The notes under the pieces were generated by a model. It saw nothing but the letters and a program-made list of their open reading frames with translations, was not told where the DNA came from and searched no databases. The position numbers were made by a program, and so were the translations under genes. Shown here in pieces: positions 8,733-16,989 of a stretch of DNA of 54,370 bases (within the stretch, counting starts at the first letter, position 1; the number at the start of each line of letters is the position of its first letter). Source of the stretch: a virus; the IMG/VR virus record IMGVR_UViG_3300046167_000449, positions 1-54,370 of that record. One strand, given 5' to 3'.

Positions 8733-11411
8733 ATGGCCATTAATATTCAAGAAATACTACACCCTAGTGACTCTGATGCTATTAAGTTCGCAAAGATTAA
8801 CTATAACTTTGACCAACTCGTAGTCAATGGCGGTGGACCTAGAGGTCCAAAAGGAGATCAGGGTAATCAAGGGGTTACCGGTTCTACAGGTGCTGTAGGT
8901 GACACAGGTCCAAAAGGTGACAAGGGAGATTCAGGCGAAACTACTAGCCCTTGGAAATCAATTGTAATAGATTCAAACATTAACGATAACCAAGATAACG
9001 TTACAATTTTAAAACCTAAACCAGATACTGATAAAGAAACTCCGGTTATTTGGCTTGGGGATGCTTCTTTTATTAATAGTGGTAATAATGCTAGTGATGG
9101 AGATTTAACTTTAAGGTCTACTTTGAATATTGGTAGACACTATAATTTTGAAAATAACATAATAGAGGCAGAGTATGTAACTTTTTGGCATGATGCTAGT
9201 AATAAACTTAAAATAGATTCTGAAAACGTTACAACTGGTAGTGGCTTTGTTAGATATAACATTTCTCCGGTAATTCCAATATCGGGACAGTCACCAGATG
9301 TTAGACTTCAGATTAATACACATACAATACACACTGAACATTTTCAACTAAATAATTCTGGAGCTTCAGGAACACCTGAATCTGGTATGATTAGATATAA
9401 TGCTGGTGGTAATAAATTTGAAGGGTATATCGGTGGTAACTGGGTAGATTTCTGTATGGAGCCTTGTGGCTCTGGAGGCGGAGGTACTATTAGTATATCA
9501 GGAGGTGATTTAGACCTTAATCCTGATGGAAGTTTAGTTAGTACTAGTGCTCCAGCCCCTCAATATACATATAATATATGGACTGGTTCAGGTGGTACAG
9601 TTTCAGTTGACGCGGGAGGTACTATTACTATTAATGATGGTAATTCAACTCAAGTGGTACCAACACCTGCTTTATTCCCTGCAAATGATGATGCTGGCGT
9701 TGAAATGGTAAGCGTTGATCTTGAGATAACAATCCCAGGCGGTTATCAAAATGCTGGAGGAACAATTACAGAAAGTGCTATTATTTTATCACAACCAACT
9801 AGTTATGTTGCACCTAGCTTAAACACATACGATTTAACATTAACTACAGCAGGTTCGTATTGGTCTATATCTGATGCGACTATAATAACTAGTAATTCTT
9901 CATCTGGTACAACTGCCGGAACATATAGTGGAGGTGTTTTACAATTCCAAGCTTATGATGATGCGACCGTTCAAGTTCGTATAGATGCAGACACTAATCA
10001 AGGTTATGAGTTTGATGCTAATGGTGGTGCCGGAGCATTTAGTACAAATGGTGGTGCTAATGAACAATCAGATATAACTACTAACACTAGTCAGGCAACA
10101 TATTCATTTAATCTTAATACAGGAAATGCTCAAAACGGATTTGGATTAGCAGATGGTGCACATACAGTTCAAGTAAATGCTGATACTACACAGATACTAA
10201 TACCGATATTAACAGGTTCATATAACTATTCGTTTGGTGCTAATGCCTATGACGCATGTAATGATGCTGCAGGTGGAAATACTGGTATGGCGGTTTCTGT
10301 TCCAGCAAGTCCAGCACCTACAAACCAAACATGGCATGATGCTGCACTTGTAGCAGCAGGAATACACCATGCTAGTGGACCGGTACATGGAGCTAATGGA
10401 TGGGTAACTATTACTCAACTTAGGGATGAAAATAATAATATTTTACCAACAGCTGATACAGTAGTTGATACAAACCAAGCTGGAGGATTTATCGGTAGCC
10501 CACAATCTTGTGCACCGGCAACAACACAACCATTACCGCAATTTAATTGGACTAACTCGTCGTCACAATCCAGTCCAATAACACTGGGTTGGGGTACGAC
10601 TTCCGGTGAAAACACACAACCATTTACATGGAACGGCGGTACAATCGCAAGCGGTAACGCAGCTATCAGTCACTTTAATTGGATTGCGTGGGACAGCTTA
10701 TTGCCTAGTGCTAGTGTTACTGTTAGAAACGCATCCGATACTGGTCCTCATGCTGGTGGTGATGGTATTGCTAAATTCTTCTTTGACTTTGACACGAGTG
10801 ACCCGCAAGGAGTCCAAGGCCCATATGAGAATGGTTTGGTATTTAACGGCTCCTCTACCATGTTTAATCCTATACCGTATGATGGTGTAAATTCAACTGA
10901 TGGGTTATGGGCAAGGATAGAGGCAACATGTCACGTTGCAGGTACTGTAATAAATCTAGCTGATGGAACAACTAAACTAGTTGAAGACTTAGAAGTTGGA
11001 GATGTATTAGCATCATATAGCATTACAGGTCTTGGAACTGATGAAAATGAACAGCCATGGGAGACTTACTCAGTAGACGCAACCGGATGGTCTGCTACTC
11101 AGAGTACAACTACAGTAACGTTTGTAACAGAAGGTTTATTTGACGAGTATTACAACTTTAATAACGATTTAACTAAAGTTACACGTGAGCACCCAGTTCT
11201 AGTAAAAGCTGGTGATAACATTTCATTCAAAAGAGCTGATGCTGTAGTTGAGGGAGATTCATTCTATATCAACGGCGCATGGGTTGAAATTACTAGCATT
11301 GAGCTTGTAACTGCTGACCCAAAAGTTATGACATATACAATAGGTGTTGAAGAAGAAGATGTTTATCTAGCAGATGGTATCTTATGGCACAATACCATTA
11401 CTGGTAAATAA
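8733..11411 (+). CDS. Collagen-like tail fibre with C-terminal Hint (intein-like) domain
   Basis: This is an 892-residue protein. Residues about 34-65 form a collagen-like Gly-X-Y stretch (GPRGPKGDQGNQG, GPKGDKGDSG), typical of trimeric phage fibres. A long Ser/Thr/Gly-rich beta region follows. Residues 733-892 are a Hint domain. It starts at Cys733 (CHVAGTVINLADG, EDLEVGDVL), has a block-B-like TREHPVLV, and ends in LADGILWHN followed by five residues, TITGK. In Hint families the first Cys and the final His-Asn drive autocleavage or splicing, and Thr is a permitted +1 nucleophile. Self-processing of the fibre tip is my inference. Confidence 0.75.
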   Translation: MAINIQEILHPSDSDAIKFAKINYNFDQLVVNGGGPRGPKGDQGNQGVTGSTGAVGDTGPKGDKGDSGETTSPWKSIVIDSNINDNQDNVTILKPKPDTDKETPVIWLGDASFINSGNNASDGDLTLRSTLNIGRHYNFENNIIEAEYVTFWHDASNKLKIDSENVTTGSGFVRYNISPVIPISGQSPDVRLQINTHTIHTEHFQLNNSGASGTPESGMIRYNAGGNKFEGYIGGNWVDFCMEPCGSGGGGTISISGGDLDLNPDGSLVSTSAPAPQYTYNIWTGSGGTVSVDAGGTITINDGNSTQVVPTPALFPANDDAGVEMVSVDLEITIPGGYQNAGGTITESAIILSQPTSYVAPSLNTYDLTLTTAGSYWSISDATIITSNSSSGTTAGTYSGGVLQFQAYDDATVQVRIDADTNQGYEFDANGGAGAFSTNGGANEQSDITTNTSQATYSFNLNTGNAQNGFGLADGAHTVQVNADTTQILIPILTGSYNYSFGANAYDACNDAAGGNTGMAVSVPASPAPTNQTWHDAALVAAGIHHASGPVHGANGWVTITQLRDENNNILPTADTVVDTNQAGGFIGSPQSCAPATTQPLPQFNWTNSSSQSSPITLGWGTTSGENTQPFTWNGGTIASGNAAISHFNWIAWDSLLPSASVTVRNASDTGPHAGGDGIAKFFFDFDTSDPQGVQGPYENGLVFNGSSTMFNPIPYDGVNSTDGLWARIEATCHVAGTVINLADGTTKLVEDLEVGDVLASYSITGLGTDENEQPWETYSVDATGWSATQSTTTVTFVTEGLFDEYYNFNNDLTKVTREHPVLVKAGDNISFKRADAVVEGDSFYINGAWVEITSIELVTADPKVMTYTIGVEEEDVYLADGILWHNTITGK

Positions 11412-11417
11412 TAAATT

Positions 11418-12224
11418 ATGAAAGACAAAATAAAAAACATATTAGCAAATAGGACTCTGGTAACTTTCGTTGCGGGAGCCCTTCTATGTTTATTGTTTCT
11501 TAAACAATGTAACAGTATTGAGAACTTAAAACAAGATGTTAAATTAGCACAAGAAGATGCTGGTAGACAACTTAATAACTTTAAGGCTGCTCAAGACTCT
11601 GTTACAATACTAAGAAACGATAATGGAGATCAGCTTGCTCAGATTAGATCCTATGAATTTGATTTATCAAATCTAGAATCTAGCCAAGCCAAGTTGACTA
11701 AAAAGTATAAGAAAGCGTTAGCACTTAATGATGACTTAAAAGAAGTTAACTCATTAATTTCCGCTAACTTAGAAATTACAGATAGTTTAGATGTAACTAC
11801 TACAACTGAAACTATTGATACGACAACTACTAAAGTTACGTTTGCATCATCAGAAGATTTCGGTGATGGTAACTCTAGAAAACTAACAGGGTTTTCTACC
11901 TTTAAATATGAATTTGAAAAATTTAAAGTATTAGAAACTAAGTTTGAATTGACACAAACTTTAAGCTTAATGGCTGCGATTGAGAATGTAGACGGAGCGG
12001 ATAGATTAAAGTTATCAACAAGCTACCCTGGGTTAGAGATTAAAGATATTGAAAATATAAACTTAGTTAATAGTAGATTAAATAGAAAAGACCAAAAGAA
12101 ATCTAGATGGCTAGTTGGTTTTGGAGTTGGATATGGTATTAACTTAAATAATAACCAGGTAATTAGTACTGGTCCTTCAATTGGTGTTGGACTTTACTGG
12201 TCACCTAAATTTTTACAATTTTAA
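11418..12224 (+). CDS. N-anchored coiled-coil protein with porin-like C-terminus; candidate spanin
   Basis: This 268-residue protein has one N-terminal membrane segment (TLVTFVAGALLCLLFL, about residues 14-29). A coiled coil of about 100 residues follows (SIENLKQDVKLAQED onward), then a Thr-rich stretch. The C-terminus is glycine/aromatic beta (RWLVGFGVGYGIN, IGVGLYWSPKFLQF) and ends in Phe, like outer-membrane strands. An inner-membrane anchor, a periplasm-spanning coil and an outer-membrane-seeking tail fit a one-piece spanin used in lysis of Gram-negative hosts. I see no lipobox, holin or endolysin nearby, so a virion or tape-associated role is possible. Confidence 0.4.
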   Translation: MKDKIKNILANRTLVTFVAGALLCLLFLKQCNSIENLKQDVKLAQEDAGRQLNNFKAAQDSVTILRNDNGDQLAQIRSYEFDLSNLESSQAKLTKKYKKALALNDDLKEVNSLISANLEITDSLDVTTTTETIDTTTTKVTFASSEDFGDGNSRKLTGFSTFKYEFEKFKVLETKFELTQTLSLMAAIENVDGADRLKLSTSYPGLEIKDIENINLVNSRLNRKDQKKSRWLVGFGVGYGINLNNNQVISTGPSIGVGLYWSPKFLQF

Positions 12225-12227
12225 AAC

Positions 12228-14300
12228 ATGGCGCAATCAAGTAGATATTTTAGGATAGACGAAGACATTCTGTTAGAGTTTATTTACCATGACCAAGGAG
12301 ATGCAGAGAAGTATCGAATTGAGGTAGATGACAATGGTAGCGAAGTAATGTTCTTAGATACTGTAGATCAGAATCCATATCAGCCTAGACACTTAATAAA
12401 TGAATTAGGTTCAGCTGTTGTGAATTTTGATGTAACAATTATTAGTGGTTACCTTGCAGTAGAGAACTTCGCAGCTAGAACTTTACTTTTACAAAATGGT
12501 AAGACATATAAATTTGATTTAAGTGCATTAACTAACCCAGCTGATTTTACAATCTCTGGAGCTTTAGGTATTTACAACTATTCAGCTACTACACAAATTG
12601 GAACTTTTACTCCAACAATAAACGGTAAGATAGAATATACATACCCTGATTTAATAGGAGGTGTAATTTATGTAGATACTAGAGCTAACCCTTTATTCTC
12701 ATCACCAGACGAAGCGACTGGAAATGATATTAACCAGACAATCGGAAGATACCATGCAGTTAAAACTCCTGGTCTAACAGATACGACAAAGTATGCACTA
12801 TTAGGCTATGATTCTACTGGTGATTATGATATGCATAATTATATTAATAATAGTTTAGAGTGGCAAGGTGGTAATGAAGCAGATCTTTTAAACTATCAAT
12901 CTGAAGCAACTCAAAATATTAACTATATCTTATATGATAGTATTAGACTTCACTTAAAGTCTGGTTTTAGTTTTGCTGCAAGAGGTTATGAGGGCTTTCT
13001 ATTTGAAGTAACTGCTGAGAGAATGAGTGGCGAAGAAAACTTCTTAACTCAATTAGTTTATTTAAACCACAGTAACTATGAGTTCTCAAATCCTAAACCG
13101 TTTATTTTAGGTGAGACTCTTTGGTCTAAGTTTATTAACCTAAAAGTACCTACTCTTGTTGGACAAAATGCAGAGTTTAATGATAGATTTTATGGTAATG
13201 GCTCTTTAGGTTCTAGTGATTTAGATCCTACGTCTAATTATGGGATTAGATTTGCTTTATTAGATACTTTAAAAACTATTGAAGGATTTGATTATGTTTA
13301 TACTGGAGAAGAGAATAAGTTTACAGTTTCAAGAGAAGATGAATTTGCTGATTTTACAGTTGTAGTTGAAGATGCTACAGATGGAGATTACTTTAATATT
13401 TACGGAGAGAAAGATAATTCGTTAGCAAACTTCGAGGGACATATTATGGATAGGATTAGAACTTCATCTGATGATATTGTTGTTATATTTGACGTAGATG
13501 TTTTTGAACAGATAGGTACAGCTCAAGTTAAATCATATACTACTACGTTTACACAATATGAAGATTTTAATACACCAATAAAGTTTAGACCTGTAATTAA
13601 TAAGGCTAATGTTGCTGTTAATTTCTCGATTGAAGTTACGATGAGAATTTACAATCAAACAGATAATACTCAAATCGTAAAGAGAGCTAGTTTAACAGTA
13701 GATCAAGCTGCTAGATATGGTAAGAAGTTATCGTCTTTAAAGATTGATAATCCAAATATATTAACTGAGGTTTACAATGTTTTACCTAGTCTAGCTGCTA
13801 ATAAAATTATTTCAGGTTTTATTACTGACAATTTACCAAGATCAGTAAAAACAGTACCCGCATTTGTTGAAAGGCATAATGTAATTGCTAGTTCTGCAAA
13901 AGTAAATTTAGTCGGTACTGGTGATAATCCAATTACAAAAGAGGTTGAAGAATTTGATACAACTGATTTTGTAAATGAAGGTGATTTATCTATTAGTATT
14001 CCTCCTTTTGCGTCTTACTATAAATTTGCTATTGCTAAGAAAAGAGGAGATGATTTTGATATGATTTCATTTGAGAATGCAGAAAGAGTTATACTTACAT
14101 TTAGTGATGGTAAACAAAAATTAAAATTTAACCATGTCTATAATAAAGATGTTGATATGGGCTTAGGTGAAGTTTTGTTTAAAATTAACGAGGCTAATGC
14201 AACTAGTATTAGAGGTATGCAAACTAACACTTTCTATATTAGTATTGATAATGGAACAGAAGAGACTATGATTACTAAAGGTAAATTTACTATTGGATAA
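12228..14300 (+). CDS. Large structural (tail/baseplate) protein, family not recognised
   Basis: The gene encodes 690 residues and starts with MAQSSRYFRIDEDILLEFIY, three bases after the previous stop. It is soluble and beta-rich, with many Asn, Asp, Tyr and Phe residues and no signal peptide or membrane helix. Its stop codon overlaps the start of the tube-like gene at 14300 (TAATG), so the two are translationally coupled. The size, position and composition suggest a baseplate or tail component. No T4 homologue is recognisable by eye. Confidence 0.55.
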   Translation: MAQSSRYFRIDEDILLEFIYHDQGDAEKYRIEVDDNGSEVMFLDTVDQNPYQPRHLINELGSAVVNFDVTIISGYLAVENFAARTLLLQNGKTYKFDLSALTNPADFTISGALGIYNYSATTQIGTFTPTINGKIEYTYPDLIGGVIYVDTRANPLFSSPDEATGNDINQTIGRYHAVKTPGLTDTTKYALLGYDSTGDYDMHNYINNSLEWQGGNEADLLNYQSEATQNINYILYDSIRLHLKSGFSFAARGYEGFLFEVTAERMSGEENFLTQLVYLNHSNYEFSNPKPFILGETLWSKFINLKVPTLVGQNAEFNDRFYGNGSLGSSDLDPTSNYGIRFALLDTLKTIEGFDYVYTGEENKFTVSREDEFADFTVVVEDATDGDYFNIYGEKDNSLANFEGHIMDRIRTSSDDIVVIFDVDVFEQIGTAQVKSYTTTFTQYEDFNTPIKFRPVINKANVAVNFSIEVTMRIYNQTDNTQIVKRASLTVDQAARYGKKLSSLKIDNPNILTEVYNVLPSLAANKIISGFITDNLPRSVKTVPAFVERHNVIASSAKVNLVGTGDNPITKEVEEFDTTDFVNEGDLSISIPPFASYYKFAIAKKRGDDFDMISFENAERVILTFSDGKQKLKFNHVYNKDVDMGLGEVLFKINEANATSIRGMQTNTFYISIDNGTEETMITKGKFTIG

Positions 14301-14851
14301 TGATTTTAAATAGCAGAAATAACGCATACGATTTTAGATTCCCAAGAAGGTTTATCCCTGAGGAAGTAGCTGAGAAATACAAGAAGTATCTGAATAGAGT
14401 TCCTGGTGGACTTTTAGCAGAACCAATTGATTTTGTTAACTATTCTATCCAAGGTCTTAATATTCCAGGTGTAGCTTTCGAACCAATTACTCAATCAGAT
14501 AATGATGGTACTGTAAGAAGCCATAGAGGTGCAGTGCCAATTCAAAATACAATTACTAGAGAATTCACAGTTACATTCCAGCTATTAGATGGTTTTATCA
14601 ATTACTGGATTATGATGGACACTCTATTATATTACTATGCTAGATCGACAAAACAGGCTTATATTGAACCTATGACTCTAAGAATTTTAGATGCCGAGGG
14701 AGCTTCAGTAGCCTATATGGAATTCAACGGTATTATTCTGAGCTCTATAAATGAGTTAAATCTAAATATGGCAGAAAACGTATCTGATTTCAGTACATTT
14801 GAATGTAATTTTGTTTACAATAAACTAGATCTGAGATTAGAAATAGATTAA
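14300..14851 (+). CDS. Tail-tube/baseplate-tube-like protein
   Basis: This is a 183-residue protein. Its pattern (LNIPGVAFEPITQ, a G-containing turn, ITREFTVTFQLLDG, YWIMMDTLLYYY, then FECNFVYNKLDLRLE) resembles the tail-tube fold of T4 gp19 and gp54, in which a short loop precedes paired beta sheets and one helix. The length is close to T4 gp19 (163 residues). Start codon overlap with the upstream structural gene supports a virion role. The assignment rests on fold-like pattern, not on a signature residue. A baseplate hub or tube initiator is equally possible. Confidence 0.4.
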   Translation: MILNSRNNAYDFRFPRRFIPEEVAEKYKKYLNRVPGGLLAEPIDFVNYSIQGLNIPGVAFEPITQSDNDGTVRSHRGAVPIQNTITREFTVTFQLLDGFINYWIMMDTLLYYYARSTKQAYIEPMTLRILDAEGASVAYMEFNGIILSSINELNLNMAENVSDFSTFECNFVYNKLDLRLEID

Positions 14852-14853
14852 AA

Positions 14854-14863
14854 GATATATAAA
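14854..14863 (+). promoter_or_regulatory. GATATATAAA box directly before a start codon
   Basis: The late-promoter-like box ends only two bases before the ATG at 14866. If it is a -10 element, the transcript would start inside the gene. Either the box acts for something downstream, or it is an A/T-rich translation leader that happens to match. Confidence 0.3.
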
Positions 14864-14865
14864 CT

Positions 14866-15243
14866 ATGAAAGATACTAAAACATTTAACGAATACTTAGT
14901 TGAGCAAAAGCTAACTGAGACTGATATGACACTATTACAAGAGTCCCTACAATCAGAGTGGACTCCTGAATTAGAAGAAAAAGTTGACTTTGCGCTAGAG
15001 CAATTTGTACAACAATTTCAGAATGAAGATGGTTCTTTTGATTTAGACAGATTAGAAGAAGGCATTGTTAACGAAGGACTTTTAGGTTCTATCTTTGGTG
15101 GTCTTGCAGGATTTGCATTAGGTAAATCTGTTGGTAAGATGATTGCTAAAGTACTTGGTATTCAAAAAGGTATTTTCTACGATTTATTAACTTCCCGTTT
15201 AGTTGGCGCTGCCCTAGGTGCTGCAATGGGTAAAAGAATCTAA
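14866..15243 (+). CDS. Small protein with targeting-like N-terminus, VNE site and glycine-zipper tail
   Basis: The gene encodes 125 residues. The N-terminus, TFNEYLVEQ (residues 6-14), resembles the capsid-targeting sequence of T4 internal proteins (TYQEFIAEA). An acidic helical middle leads to EGIVNEGLLG, with IVNE at residues 67-70. Everything after Glu70 is hydrophobic and glycine-rich (GLLGSIFGGLAGFALGKSVG, then LVGAALGAAMG), like a membrane-active glycine-zipper peptide. If a T4 gp21-type prohead protease cuts after [ILV]NE, a 55-residue membrane-active peptide would be released. That processing is inferred. Confidence 0.5.
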   Translation: MKDTKTFNEYLVEQKLTETDMTLLQESLQSEWTPELEEKVDFALEQFVQQFQNEDGSFDLDRLEEGIVNEGLLGSIFGGLAGFALGKSVGKMIAKVLGIQKGIFYDLLTSRLVGAALGAAMGKRI

Positions 15244-15244
15244 T

Positions 15245-15916
15245 TTGAATTTAGTTACAGTTGACTTCTCGCTTAATTCCCCTGGTATATGTGTCTGGCA
15301 ATCTGACACGAATGAATATCAATTTATCTCATATATTAAAGCTGGCTCTGGCACAAAGGCCGAACAGAAACGTCAAGAAGAAATAAGTACTTTTTCTGAT
15401 GTGACTCTAGTACATCAACCAGATTGGAAATCTTCAGTTGGAGATTACTCTAAGAACGAGTTCGCAAAAATCAAGAGATACATTAAGACAGCCGATGATA
15501 TTATTAACCTAATCGTCAATATAACTCAGACGAAACAAGATTATCATATTGCATTCGAAGGTACGTCGTATGGTTCTAAGATGGGAACTAATAATATGAT
15601 TGACATGGCCGCAGGAGCTGCAATCCTTAAAGAACAAATGATAAATCAACTCGAGGTCAAAAATTTAATGACCGTTGCACCTACTACAATTAAGAAACAT
15701 GCTGGTAAAGGGAATATGAATAAGTTAGCTCTTTGGAATGCATTCTTAAATAATATTTGTGAGTCTCCTGAGTTAGCTAACAGTCCTTTATATAAATATT
15801 GTGTCTCTGAAATTGGTGAGGTGAAAAAAGTGCCGAAGCCTTTTGATGACCTAGTCGACGCTTGGTTCCTAAATCATTATCTTTACACTAAACTTGGGGA
15901 AAATTTGCCAGACTAA
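15245..15916 (+). CDS. RuvC-like Holliday junction resolvase
   Basis: This is an RNase H-fold RuvC family nuclease of about 224 residues. The catalytic pattern is clear: an Asp in VTVDFSLNSPGI, a Glu in FEGTSYGSKMG, the conserved helix TTIKKHAGKGNMNKLAL (RuvC signature PxxVKKxxxGKGNAxK), and two Asp in PFDDLVDAW. It would resolve branched DNA before packaging, the job T4 gives to endonuclease VII. I prefer the TTG at 15245, just after the previous stop, because the sequence upstream of it overlaps that gene. The ATG at 15218 is in frame. Confidence 0.8.
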   Translation: MNLVTVDFSLNSPGICVWQSDTNEYQFISYIKAGSGTKAEQKRQEEISTFSDVTLVHQPDWKSSVGDYSKNEFAKIKRYIKTADDIINLIVNITQTKQDYHIAFEGTSYGSKMGTNNMIDMAAGAAILKEQMINQLEVKNLMTVAPTTIKKHAGKGNMNKLALWNAFLNNICESPELANSPLYKYCVSEIGEVKKVPKPFDDLVDAWFLNHYLYTKLGENLPD

Positions 15917-16045
15917 CCAAATCTCTGCTTTCAAGCCTCTTCTGGCTAGTCTCTGCTTCCGGTACTACTCTTCCCCTGAGGTTAAATACATAACTTATAT
16001 GCTAGTTCCCAGAAAAGGTTTCAAAAAACTTCAACAAATCTCAAA

Positions 16046-16204
16046 TTATTTCTGATAGCCTAGCATTAGGTTAATTCTGGTAGGGATAACTACTTTAGTA
16101 TTACAGCTATCACAACACTTTCCTTTATTGACAACAGGAGCTGGATTATTACCGTATTGCTCTTTAATAGTCTTCTTGCAAATTACACATTTAAAATCTT
16201 CCAT
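16046..16204 (-). CDS. Small zinc-ribbon protein, 52 residues
   Basis: On the minus strand the sequence reads MEDFKCVICKK, then NNPAPV, KGKCCDSCNTK and VVIPTRI, ending GYQK. Two pairs of cysteines, CxxC and CCxxC, form a treble-clef or zinc-ribbon-like knuckle of a kind common in small phage proteins with NNPxP and CCxxCN motifs. It starts one base after the stop of the upstream minus-strand gene, so the two form an operon. The function is unknown. DNA or protein binding through zinc is the usual guess for this family. Confidence 0.7.
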   Translation of the reverse strand: MEDFKCVICKKTIKEQYGNNPAPVVNKGKCCDSCNTKVVIPTRINLMLGYQK

Positions 16205-16205
16205 A

Positions 16206-16538
16206 TTAGCAGTATGATTTAATTTTGTCCATTTCTTTTTTAATTTCGACGCATGCTTCAGAATACCTATCTACTTCAGGATATTTAAACCCTAACCAGA
16301 GCATATCAATATTTGCTGGACCTGCGCCACCGATGTGGTCGTCAATCCACGTACAGAACGAATGGAGCGAGGCAGCCTCATTGATGTATAAACTTTCTTC
16401 TATATAATAATAACCCTCTAGAAAGCTTCCAGTGGTCTTAGCCCCCATCAAAAGAAGCGTTTTGTTTCTCGACGACAATTTAGTATGTTTCTTCATAGCG
16501 TCTAATTTTAATTGGTACTCGTAGTGTGGATTACTCAT
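16206..16538 (-). CDS. Unknown 110-residue protein, first gene of minus-strand island
   Basis: The product is soluble and helical, starts MSNPHYEYQLKLDAMKKH and ends KKEMDKIKSYC. It has no membrane segment or known motif. A 70-base element almost identical to one upstream of the other minus-strand gene (40338-40565) lies directly before its start, so it is probably expressed from a host-type promoter separate from the plus-strand operons. Inverted two-gene islands like this often carry accessory host-takeover genes. I have no direct evidence of its function. Confidence 0.6.
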   Translation of the reverse strand: MSNPHYEYQLKLDAMKKHTKLSSRNKTLLLMGAKTTGSFLEGYYYIEESLYINEAASLHSFCTWIDDHIGGAGPANIDMLWLGFKYPEVDRYSEACVEIKKEMDKIKSYC

Positions 16539-16552
16539 GTTTATTAGTTTTT

Positions 16553-16622
16553 AATTACAGTACTAATATACGAAAAATATCTGACATAAAAAAATTCTGA
16601 GGCAATTATTTTGCAAAAAAGT
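16553..16622. promoter_or_regulatory. 70-base conserved divergent promoter element, copy 1
   Basis: The stretch from TTAATTACAGTACTAATA to TTTTGCAAAAAAG matches 40572-40642 with about five differences. Read on the minus strand it has TATGTCA, a T-run, then TATATTAG (one mismatch to the Bacteroidota -7 box TAnnTTTG), about 25 bases before the ATG at 16538. Read on the plus strand, TGACAT and TTATTTTG could form a second promoter toward 16679. The core also recurs at 30571-30608. Confidence 0.6.
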
Positions 16623-16668
16623 TATTAACAATTTAAAGGTACTCTATCAAGAAACAAATTAAAAAAGA

Positions 16669-16678
16669 GATATATAAT
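16669..16678 (+). promoter_or_regulatory. GATATATAAT box abutting a start codon
   Basis: The late-promoter-like box ends at the base before the ATG at 16679. If it is a real -10 element, the true start of the gene is probably the internal ATG at 16706 (MLITADYF), which would leave a short leader. Confidence 0.3.
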
Positions 16679-16900
16679 ATGTATAATAAACAAAAGAACA
16701 GTGATATGTTGATAACAGCGGATTACTTTCGTCTCAGCGGAATCCTAAAACAAATGGTGGCAGCGAACCAGATCACGTCAGAAGAACGTGAAGAGTTACT
16801 ACACAAATCAGGGCTGATTAAGCAAGAGGACGGCAGATGGAAGGAAATACCTACAGACCCAAGGTCTGGGATCTCTCCAGCTATTTTGACATTGGACTGA
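16679..16900 (+). CDS. Unknown small protein upstream of gp32
   Basis: The 73 codons encode MYNKQKNSDMLITADYFRLS, then a helical EEREELLHKSGLI region and a Pro-rich end (DPRSGISPAILTLD). It is soluble, with no recognised motif. The internal Met at codon 10 is an alternative start. The stop overlaps the GAAAC of the promoter that serves gp32, so transcription of the two is partly independent. Confidence 0.45.
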   Translation: MYNKQKNSDMLITADYFRLSGILKQMVAANQITSEEREELLHKSGLIKQEDGRWKEIPTDPRSGISPAILTLD

Positions 16901-16927
16901 AACTATTGTATATTGTACAACTATAAG
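16899..16927 (+). promoter_or_regulatory. GAAAC-N18-TATAAG promoter before gp32
   Basis: CTGAAAC (16897-16903) and TATAAG (16922-16927) are spaced as in five other GAAAC/TATAA sites in this window, here with an 18-base rather than 17-base gap after GAAAC. It lies 62 bases before the gp32 ATG. Confidence 0.5.
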
Positions 16928-16989
16928 GAACTGAAAGAACATTAACGTAATTTCGAGTATTAACAATTTATTAAACAATTTTAAGTATT

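Noticed and set aside
15917-16045. Terminator between the convergent resolvase and zinc-ribbon genes
   Set aside because: I looked for a stem with a T-run on both strands and found only weak, imperfect pairings in this 129-base gap. Nothing supportable is seen there.
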